IMG/VR virus record: IMGVR_UViG_3300030329_001430
Span: 1-43,142 of that record
Origin: a virus
Reading direction: 5' to 3' (one strand)
DNA: 43,142 nucleotides
Shown: piece after piece, positions 20,504-30,600 of the stretch
How the letters are laid out: every line of letters starts with the position of its first letter
Position numbering within the stretch: position 1 is the stretch's first letter
Program-made: the position numbers and the translations under genes
The notes under the pieces: generated by a model
Databases searched by the model: none
Seen by the model: only the letters and a program-made list of their open reading frames with translations
Told to the model about the DNA's origin: nothing

Positions 20504-20944
20504 ATGCTAAAAGCAGCTAACAAAGAAGAACAGGCTCTTATCTGTGCCACGCTTGACATTGTTACACAATGGAGCGGCATAGATGCAGATGTCATAATGA
20601 GTGCTTGCAGACAGGAGCCTGTCGTGAACGCAAGACACTATGTAATAATCCTTCTCATGGATACCGGGCTATTCAGCAATATAGGGCTGGGTAGAATAAT
20701 AAACCGCGACCATTCAACAATCCTGTATGCCAAGGTCAGGCACCACACAAGGATGCAAACAGACAAGAACTATCGCGTTGGATTCGAGAACGTCAGGGAA
20801 GCATTCCAATTGCTTCCCTCTAGCGAGTCTGAGCTTGTCAGAAAGGCAAGGCGATGGAAAACAGCAATGGAGGAATACAGAAATGCCAAGGAGAACGCCG
20901 ACCGTATGGTACAAGAACTGTCTATATATGATGGACGACCTTGA
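20504..20944 (+). CDS. Stand-alone DnaA domain-IV-like DNA-binding protein
   Basis: This is a 146-aa protein from ATG 20504 (AAGGAG six bases upstream). Residues ~15-90 read like the C-terminal DNA-binding domain of DnaA: SACRQEPVVNARHYVIILLM, TGLFSNIGLGRIINRDHSTI and LYAKVRHHTRM. The RDHST signature (R68-T72) is the part that contacts the DnaA box. The AAA+ ATPase domains of DnaA are absent, and a helical, charged C-terminus follows (~100-146). Phage proteins of this kind may bind origins and attract or displace host DnaA. Its stop overlaps the start of the next gene (17 nt), which looks like a replication protein. Confidence 0.8.
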   Translation: MLKAANKEEQALICATLDIVTQWSGIDADVIMSACRQEPVVNARHYVIILLMDTGLFSNIGLGRIINRDHSTILYAKVRHHTRMQTDKNYRVGFENVREAFQLLPSSESELVRKARRWKTAMEEYRNAKENADRMVQELSIYDGRP

Positions 20945-21692
20945 GATGGTCTGGCTCCAGTCCCAAGACGCAGGCAGTTGTGCTGTCTGGGAATGGGTAA
21001 AGGCAGACTGTTGGAAAAGGAACTCACCCCAGCTCAGGCCAATGTCAAAAATAGAGAAGGATGGCGTAGCCAGAAATCTCGGGATTGATGCAATCAGGTT
21101 CGATGCAATCATCGACAGGATGATGACAGAAGTGAACTGGATTGATGCTGACATGAAGGTGCGAAGCTGGGAGAAATGGCAGTCCCTCGCAATAAAGGAG
21201 GCGGACAGCGACAGGCAGTATGTAAAATACTGGAAAGACAAGGCCAAGAACGAAGGCGACCCTGAGTTGCCCCCCGTGCTTCAGGACGACAAGTTCCGCA
21301 TAGCATGGGAGGAGTACACCAAGTACAGGGCACAGAACAAATGGGTTCCGCTGAAGGCCATGTCCGTCGAGCGCAAGTGGCGCGAAATGGCAGACTGGGG
21401 ACTAGAGGGAGCACTGGAGTCTATCGAGCAGTCCATCCGCAACGGATGGCAGGGACTCTTTGTGCCCAAGTCCTTGATTCAAGAGAAAGCACAGTCAAGG
21501 AAGGCCCCAACTGTATGGGAGGCAACGCAAAAGCTAAAGCTGATAGAGGAGGAAATGGCCGCCCTCAAGGGACGGCACTTCTCAGGCCCCCCAGCCAATA
21601 ACTGGGTTGGGGACAAGGGAAAGAAGGCCAAAGCAGAATGGCTTGAGCTAAAGGAAAAACAAAAGAAAATAAAACTAACCCTCATGGGCTAG
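20928..21692 (+). CDS. Replication-protein-like gene (initiator or helicase-loader type, C-terminal signature)
   Basis: This is a 254-aa protein from ATG 20928 (20931 is equally possible). The N-terminal part (~1-100) looks like a winged-helix or small DNA-binding domain with KIEKDGVARNLGIDAIRF. The segment FRIAWEEYTKYRAQNKWVPL, then MSVERKWREMADWGLEGALE and SIEQSIRNGWQGLF (~120-180), is typical of C-terminal regions of phage replication proteins that load helicase or initiate replication. The C-terminus is a helical Lys-rich coil. There is no helicase ATPase motif. It converges on the giant late gene with an 11-nt overlap of stop regions. A terminator hairpin lies 10 nt after the stop. Confidence 0.65.
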   Translation: MMDDLEMVWLQSQDAGSCAVWEWVKADCWKRNSPQLRPMSKIEKDGVARNLGIDAIRFDAIIDRMMTEVNWIDADMKVRSWEKWQSLAIKEADSDRQYVKYWKDKAKNEGDPELPPVLQDDKFRIAWEEYTKYRAQNKWVPLKAMSVERKWREMADWGLEGALESIEQSIRNGWQGLFVPKSLIQEKAQSRKAPTVWEATQKLKLIEEEMAALKGRHFSGPPANNWVGDKGKKAKAEWLELKEKQKKIKLTLMG

Positions 21693-24600
21693 TAGGGAAT
21701 AGGGACTGCGCCCCGCCATAGGGGCGCAGCTCCCTAATCATCTGGGCGGCAACGCCCTGTGTTACAATTCTCTTCCCAACCAATCCCTGCCAGTATTCCG
21801 TTCTCTCATCAACGGGCATGGAACTCAGCTTGTTAATCAACCAAGCCGACCGGGCATTCACTGGCAGTGACTTCAACATCTTCTCTTCACGACTCAAATT
21901 CAAATCCCTAAACCTCTGCACAAGGGCACGCTTAACCAGCAGCGTATCATGTGTTTGCGGCATAGCCCGCAGCATATCCATCGCAGCCCTAGCCCTATCC
22001 CTTGGGGCCAAGTCGTGCGTCTCCCCCCAGAACTTATCCACCAGCCTCTTTCTATGCAGGGCAATACCAGCCTCCTGCTCCGCAAACTGCTCCATTTCCC
22101 TCATGCCCTCAGTTGGGGCAATGAACTTGGAGCGAAACAGACGCTTGGCTGGTGCTGTAAATGGGCTGCTCATCAGTGGCGAGCGTCCCGCTACTGGCTC
22201 CTCTGGGATGAACTGAGTAACCATGCCCCCGGTAAATCCGCGAAGCCCATGCCCCCACATCAGCGGCGAGCCACCCAGAACCTTGGCTAACTTACGATAC
22301 AGTTGTGGTGTATTATTGTAGTATTGCTCTACTGATGGAGCTGCCTTTGCCTCCCTGCTAAGGATAGGCGAGTGGTGGTAAAAGTTCATGTTGGAGGCCA
22401 GCTCCATCGGGGTCTTCAAGACCGGGTTAAGGCTGGAAAGGATGCTCTGGAATCTCCCCGCCGGGTCTAGTTCCAGCCCGCCCTCGGCAGACTGCACGTT
22501 AATCGGCATGAGGTTCTCCATCGTGGCGGCAATCATCTCCTCTACAGCCTTCGGGTCTTTCTTGTAGAAATGGTCGAGGCCCTTCTCAATGAGCATTGAC
22601 ACCATGCCGTAAGTCTCCCGGCGAGGGATGCGGATATACTCGCGAACCTTCTCCCCCGTCCAAGGGTGAGTAAAGAATGAGTCAAGTGGTATATGGAAGT
22701 AGTGCCTCTTGTCCTCTGGGCTAATTTCATCATAGTCCTCATCGTAATCCTTTCTTCTGTTCATTGCCCAAAAGGCAATCGTAGGAACAGCGGCCAAGGA
22801 TGAGAGCCTGAATATAGTCTTGGCCCCCAACTTGGCGGCATCCTTGTCATTGCCAACCCTGAACGCATCAGACAATCGTTTCATGTCCCGCTCCACGCCC
22901 TGCACACGCGCATTAAAGAACATGAACACAAGGTTAAGGCGCATGGCATCAGTAATTGTTCCCCGTCTGGCAAAGTCAGGCGAGCCCACGTAGTTGCGTA
23001 CCTCAATGGCAATCTTACGCATCTTGGCGGCCAGCTCTCTTTGCATGGCATACAGGGCTGGCCCATCCTCCGTATTGTCCATCTTCTCCCTCAACTTGAT
23101 GGCCCCATCTATGTCAAGCCCGCGCCTCATGCCAGCGAGCTTGGCGGTATATTCCATTATCTTGCCAACGGTATTGAGCTTGTCTCTCACAAGCCCGCCA
23201 GCCTCAAACAGTGGGTCAAGGGTTCCACGCCAACCCTTATGCTTCTTAACCGGATTACGTACCTTCTCCCTTTGCAGATAGTCACTGATGGTTGAGCCTG
23301 CGGCACCAGAGTCAATGAACTCCTGAACCAACAGCTCAGGCTGGCCCATCATCCTGCCCAGCAGCTTGTCCTTTTGCAGCAAGCCACGGGACAGAGGAAC
23401 ATTAGCCCACAGGCTGGCAGCAAAACCACGAAGGTACTGCATGGCAAAGTTAACAGGGACACCATACTTGAAATCCTTCAGGCCAAGCCCGTAGCGTGAC
23501 GTAGTAGCGAGACGAAGAGGGTCTACCAACAGGGCATTGAATGTCTGGAAGAATACGTTCAGCCCTGTGGCACCCATCTTGAATGTGTCTGATGCAAACT
23601 CTGCAAACAGGGTTGGGCCGGACTTGGCAACTCCGCCATCATACTTGAGGACACTGGCCACCTCCTCCTTCATAATATAGGTGTGCCTGTACCCTTCCAC
23701 ATATACCTCAATCGTTTCCCAGCCCTCTGGAATAGCCTTCTTTCCGGCCATCCTCATCTTCCTTTGCAAGTCGGCAATCTCTGAGGATATTTTATCACGA
23801 GTCACCTGACTCTTGGCATTTTCCAGCTTCTCTTTGGCCACGGCGATGGCGTCATCTATGCTCTTATTGTATTCTATTACAGCATCGCTCGGCTCCCTCT
23901 CTGCACTGAACTCCTGTATCTCCACGCCCTGCGTGTCTATCTCTGCGAGCTTGGTAAGAAGAAGGCCAAACTTGTTATACTCAGCGGCCATCATTGAGGT
24001 ATAAATCTTGAACCGGGCAGCATCCATCAGCGGGACAAGCCTGAAGTCCGGGCTCTGGATTCCCTTGATATATTCCAGAAGGCTCTTGTCCTTTATGTTG
24101 AAATACTGGGCCACATAGAACGGGGCATAGAAGTCACTTGAATCAAGTATCTTCAGGTAGGCGTTCATGTTAATCCTGCCAGACTCGACAAGGCCAAAGA
24201 GCGACTCAGAGAGGAAGTCGTTATAGACATCCTTGGCCCTCTTAAATTCCTCCATCTTCTCCTCGCCAAGCTTGCTCCTCAGCCCTGACAGGCCCTTCAA
24301 GACTGAGTTATTGTTCCACTCTGCAACCTTCTTACTGGAAACCATCAGTGTCACCAGCTCAATTCTCTCCTCACTGGACAGCCTCTCCAGCATCCTCTCA
24401 GTTTCCTCCGTCTCCTTGATTGTGCCGTCCGCATTTACCTCTATCCCAACGGAGTCAAGTATCTCCCTTCTCCTCATGTCCAGCTCTTCCTGCTTGGCCA
24501 AGCGGGTATGGGTGCGGTGAAGGAACAGGTAAGTATTGAAATCCTTCTCAATTTTAGAGCCCCTTCCAATGATGCTCTTGATGGCTGCATTGAACTGGTC

Positions 24601-27600
24601 GTTCTTATGCTGGGCCTTTTGTGGGGCACCGTTAAGTAGCTCATGGTTCTCCTCTGTGGCAAGAAGCGGGGCACCGCTGTAGTTTCTTGACTCCAGAACC
24701 TTGCGCTCTGCCACGCCAAACACCCGGGACTTGGAGATAACTCCCTTATAGAACCTCTCCCACCAGCTCATCTGGCTTTCCTTCTCCGGGGCTGGCTCCA
24801 TCACCTGTTCAGCGGCAGCGACTGCTGACTCAGGCGTTATGTTCGGGTCACTGACGTTAATGCGGGTATGCCTTCTGGACTCGGAAAGAGAGATTTCCTC
24901 TCGTATCCCGAATGGCCCACTAAGACGCCCCTGAATCTTTCTTACTACCCCGCGTAATGCCTTGACTGTCAGGTCTACCTCCTGACCAAGCGTCTCTGGG
25001 TATTGAGAGTAAACATCCTTCATAACTTGTTTACCCATGCTCGCGAAAAGTAATGCCCATATACTTATTATCGTATCAAAGGCTGCCCGTCTCCCGCCCG
25101 CTTGGCCCCGCATCCAAAGCAGTTGGCGTTTCAAGTCGTCCGGAAGGAGTGGCATAATTACGTTTTGAAATTGTTCATTAAACATCTCTCTATTTATCTG
25201 CACTGACTCCGGGCTGCCTTCCACCGTTAGTGTTAAATAGTGAGGTTGGAGTTGAGGGGGCAGGAACTCCACTTTAGGGCTTGGTGTCCAGACTTTCCGT
25301 TGCAAAAGCATTTCCCATACCCTCCTCATTGCTAGGTGTCCCCAGTGTTCTTCATCTAAGCCTCTCTGGATTTGGCGGCGTGACTTCTCTGGTGTGGATT
25401 TGGCCTCCCAATATTGTGTCTTCTCCTCTAGCTTAACAACGTCCAAACTGGGCGGAGCATCAAACAACTCTTTTGAAGGCGGTGGAAGGTGTGCCAAATG
25501 CTTAGGTCGCTTGGGGTTTTTTATTCTGGGAAGAGCGACATTAAGCATACGCATAAACAAATCCATAGCACTCGTCAGAACTGCATTCTGCCACTGAGTC
25601 ACCATGCCGGAAAGCAGCTTCTTTTCTGCTTCTGGTAGTATATCTATCCTGCTTTTCTCTTGGATTAAATCAGCAGTCCCCGGAGTATCCTCGAATCCAG
25701 CTAACGCATCACTTATGTCATCCTCGGCGATGACGCCCGACTGAAGTTTGGCTTCCAATTCATCAATGGCAGACGCAATAAGCTCATCAATTTCCGCTTC
25801 TTCCTGCGCCTTGGGCTTGGCCTTGTAAAACTCCTCTAGTTCAGGCGACATAGTGCCCGGGTACTCTAATATAGCCTCCAGATTGGATTTCTCATGCTCA
25901 ACTTGAGCCTTCAATTCATGGAACCCCACAACATCAGTCCGCACCCGCCAAGGCACAAGGCTCCAAGGGCCTGCCGTTAACTTATCCCTTAAACTGCCCC
26001 TCGTCCCAAGAACTAAGGCCACCAATCGCTTCATCCATTGAAGCCCTTCCCCGCTCTCTATAATATTTTTTAGCTCGTCCTCAAAGTATGCCATCGGCTC
26101 TACGTCTGGCCCTTCTTCCTCAGCGAGGGAGGTAGCTCTCGCCAAGGCAAGGTCTTCCTTCTCCTTCATTACATCCAATATATAATTGATATGTTTAAGC
26201 TGCTCCTCAGGGCTTGGGTCTGGAACCTTGGTGTAGGATAGCTTGCTAATCCATGACTTAAACGTCATGCCCTTCAGCTTGGCAACTTCCGGGGTTTCAA
26301 CGGTCGAGACGTCCCGATAACCCAAGTCGTACATAGTGCCCATAGGGTTACTCAGTGAGTCATCGTACTGAAACTCCTTCGTCCCATATATGCTATGGGC
26401 TTCCCCGAATAGTCCCTTGTCCAAGAGTCCTTTATCTGCTTCTATTTGAGCGTCCCCGGATTTCGCCTCGGGTGAATGGGTGACGTACTGGAACTCTTTC
26501 CCTCCCCTCGCTTCATCAAACAACACGAATTGATTTGCCCACCCAATCATAGGAATCACCGCATCCGCAAGCGGGGCTGTCTGCATGGTTTCAATGGGCC
26601 TAGTGGAGAGTGCCTTATATGTCTGCTTGACAACTTCATCAAGCAGGGTTGACTCATTACTGACAGAAATACCCAGCCTTGCAAAGGCTCCCTTGATTGC
26701 ATGGACGAACCACTCAAGTGCGGTCTTGGTTGCTGCGCCATCCTCGTACACAACATTAGCCAGCCACTGCTGGAACTCGTTATGCTCAAAAGCATGGGCA
26801 ACGAACTCCTTCATGTTGGAAAGCTGATACTCAAACGCCTCGCTAACCTTCACCTGAGTCCCGTCGGCGTATTTAATATGCTCCTTCCCGGCGACCTCCT
26901 TGGCCTTGTTGAACACCTTCTCCATCTCCACCCACTTCTGCTTGCCGCTTTCATGGTCGCGGGCAAATCCATCAGTGAGCATATGGATGGACTCATGTAT
27001 TAAAACATTATAACTCTGAACCGGGTCTGCATAATCCAGTGGCGTGAGGAATATGTTGTTATTGAAGTAAAGGCCAGCGACATCAGACAGCATTGACTTC
27101 TTGTTCCGCCCCACCATGTGAACCCTAACGTCCTGCCCTGTTGACTCAGCCGCTGGTAAAATAATATCGTGAAAGAGTCGCTTCATCGGGCCAAGCCCAA
27201 GCTCTTTGTTTTCAAATGTCTTATCCAATGCCTCGGATATTGCCTTCTCCGCTTCAAGAAGGGACATGGAGGCTTGGACTTTAACCGAGGGCCGACTAGT
27301 AGGAGACTCCTCAATCCAAGCCTGCCGTCGCTTGGCGAATGCGTCTCTAACCCTCTCCCACTGTGCCTGCCTGCCATTGAGCGGAGCCACAAGCTCCATG
27401 AATGTTGGTGTCCCGTCTTCATGGAACTCATTGGCCATAATCCTCGTCCCTTCCTTTAGGCTGAAGAGGAGCTTCTTGGTGAGCCTTTGCAGTTCCCCCG
27501 GCGGCTTTTTCCCCGTAGGGCCGTATGTCTCTTGGGTAACAGGCCCGGTGGGCATAGTGTCAAGTAAGTGGCCTTGAAACTTAATTGCTTCCGGGGACAT

Positions 27601-30600
27601 CGCCCCCGTGTCGGATAGCATTGGGTGGCGCGGCCCCTCGCGCTCCTTCACCTCTGATATGTCCATCTCGGAGGCATGGCTGAGTAATGACTTCTTCTCG
27701 GCCATCCTCACATCCTGACTGGAGATGTCCATTGAGTCGGCAATCTCCCTCATGTATCTTTCTAGGCTCTTCTTCAGGCTCCCGACAGCCTCCCTGAGGT
27801 GCTCCCTTGGAATTGCATGAAGGTTTCCTTTGGCGTCAACTGTTACAGCCTGTCCCGGATTATACCCTTTAAGGTATCTTGCTATGGCGACAGGAGCAGA
27901 CAGCTCCTCGAATCTTGGTAGCTTCCCAGCAAGAACGGCTTCTGCGCGTTTGCCTTCGATTATCTTAGCCTCTTTCTGTATCCTCTTGAACATCGCCCCG
28001 ACATCATGGGCCTTGCCAGCCTTATCTTTATCCCGCTCCAGCCCCCTTAGGGTGATGTTGTTTTCGTATATTTGCTCGTTAACAACACCCTGTCTCAGGG
28101 TAATTTTTTTAAGCTCCTCATTGGTTACATTTTCAACCTCTTCAATTGGAACCCATACGTCTGGCCTTGCATAGGGCTGAATATGAACATCAATCTGCTC
28201 ATACCTTCCGGGCTGAATTGGCCCCTTGCCGTCAGGGCCACGGTATGGCTTAACCGCGCCCTTCTTCAGCCCCTCCTTTATATTCCTATATCCAAACCGC
28301 TCCTTGGTTTCTACATTTGAAATTGGGGTATTCTCCCTCTCCCATGTGTCAATCTCCTCGTCTGTCATGGGGCGGCGGGTAATCCTTTGTCCCGGGAGCT
28401 TCTTCCAAACAGTCGTGCGCTTGACAACCGTGCGCCCGCCAACAACCTCTCCCCCATATTCCCTTATCCTTCCTAGGTCTATGGCTTGCTCCCTAAGCTC
28501 CCTTTCCTCAGCCTGTAACTTTCTGATTCTGGCCTTGAGGGATTTAATCTTCTTGAAGGAAACCGCGTCCTTGTAGAGCCAATTTGCAGCCTCCTCGAAA
28601 AGGTAATTATTGATGAGCCTATATAGCTGCTCAGACTGAAGCTCCGATGTCTCCGTCGAGTCCGGCCTCTTCATCAGGTCGAACTTACGTTGACCAACAA
28701 CCAGATTCTGAATTTTCTCAAGGAAGATAGACAACGCCTTGGATAGCTTGCCGGATGCTGCCAACTGTGCGCGTTGGTCGGCAGACCGAGAAACCCCAGC
28801 CTCTCCAGATAGAGCCCTGTCCATCTCGACTTGAACCCTATCCATTTGGTCAAAGACTGTCTCATTGTCCCTAATCTCCACCTTCACCTTGGTATCAAAT
28901 CTTTTGTGAGCCTTCAGTCCTTTTAGTAAATCGAAATACCTATGCCTTAAAAACTTGAAGCTCCCAAAGTGGGCGAAATTATGCGCGGCAGCGGGCCCGG
29001 TCATCCCGCCCTTCATGGTGGCCCTGCCATCAAATATGGCTTGCAGCTCTTCTCTGGTTTGCTGCATCAATGTTGCTGCACGGTCATAGGCCACAGAGCT
29101 GCTTCTGCCGCCGATGGGCTTTGCCCTCTCAGTGCTAAATGTAAGGGAAAGGGCATTTCTCCTGAGCACCTCAAGCCAAGTCGGGTATCCCTTTAGCCCC
29201 TCGCTCTCCTTGCCTCTGGCTGGCTTGGCATACTTATCCCTCTCCTTGTTGCCTTGAACCCATTCGTGAACGAATAGTGTGTCAGCCTCGGAGAGGTCAG
29301 GCCCGTCGTTCCATTTCCTCTGCTCCCTGTTAAGCTCAAGGGCTTCCTCCGCAGGGGTTGGCTGCATCCATTGGGCTGTCTCTATGGCAAGAACCTCACC
29401 CGGGTCACGAGTGAGCTTGTCCCTAATCTCGATGCCAAGTTCCTTGCCAAGTATCTCCCTGTTGCGCCTAACTTCTGCCAGCTTATTCTCAAGAAGTTTG
29501 GTTCCCTCCTTCTGGCCCTTCTTATCAAATTTCTTCTTCTCCTCAGCCAGCCTTAACTCAAGACTCCTTATGCTCAAGACCAGCTTTCTATATTGCTGAT
29601 TAAGAGTAGGCTCCACCATTGGGGCTTCCTGTATCTCAAGAACCAGCTCCTCGCCAGCAACCTGAGCCTTCGAGAGCCTCTCATGCCTCTTGTCAATCCT
29701 ATCAATCTCCCACTGGACTTGCTGTGCTATAGATGCCCCCTCCTTTGGGGCCTCCAGTTCTGCAATCTTACCCTGCACCTCCTTCAGTTCCGTGGCAATT
29801 TCCTTCCGGGAGCGAGTTCCCTCGGCGACAGTCTTGACATCGCCCATAGTCTGCTTGGGAATTGTCTTCCACTTTATAGGCCCCCTTGCTGGCACTAGGA
29901 CTGGAATAGTTTCACCAACTCGCTCTGCTGTTGGCACTGGAACAGCCTTGCCCTTCTTGGCTTTAGCCTTGGCAGCCTCAGGCTCGGCCTCTAGCTTTGG
30001 AGCCTTGGAAAGCTCCTCCTCTAGCTCTACCTCTCTCTCCCTAAGCTCCTCGACTGTGGGCGGCTTCTCAAGTGGAGCAATATCCTCTTCAAGCCCCGGA
30101 AGACCGAGCTGCCCCGCAGTGGGCTTTGCCCCGGCCTTTGGTATTGGAGCCCCCTTGCCCCTCTTGCCCCGGGCTCCGCCCATACCGGGAAGTTCCTGTT
30201 GCTTGGCAAATGGTATGTCTATACCAGTGGTGTCTTCCTTTGAGAAGTCTGGGGGCGCAACCTTTCGATGCACCGCCCCAGTAAGATGAGCCTCAGTGGG
30301 GTGCTGCACAGCCTTTTCAGCCACGAACGCCGCGATGTCTACCGCTGGGAAGTTAGAAAGAGCACCTAAAACTATGTGCCACTTACTGGCCTGTGGCTTG
30401 CTCGGGTTCAATGGAATCGCACTCAACTCCGGGTTGTATGCGACAAGCAAATCGTATGCCTTGTCAGTTAACTGATTATTGTCAGAATGCATGAGCGTAT
30501 TGCCAAGCAATTCTTTATTGATTCCCTTGGGGAAGTCATAGACAGTTGCTGCTTCATCTGTAGCAACTTTCCACTCGCGCTGATGGGCATGCGCGATGGC

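Noticed and set aside
22030-22045. DnaA-box-like TTATCCACC
   Set aside because: It is a single copy inside the coding region of the giant gene, without an AT-rich neighbourhood.
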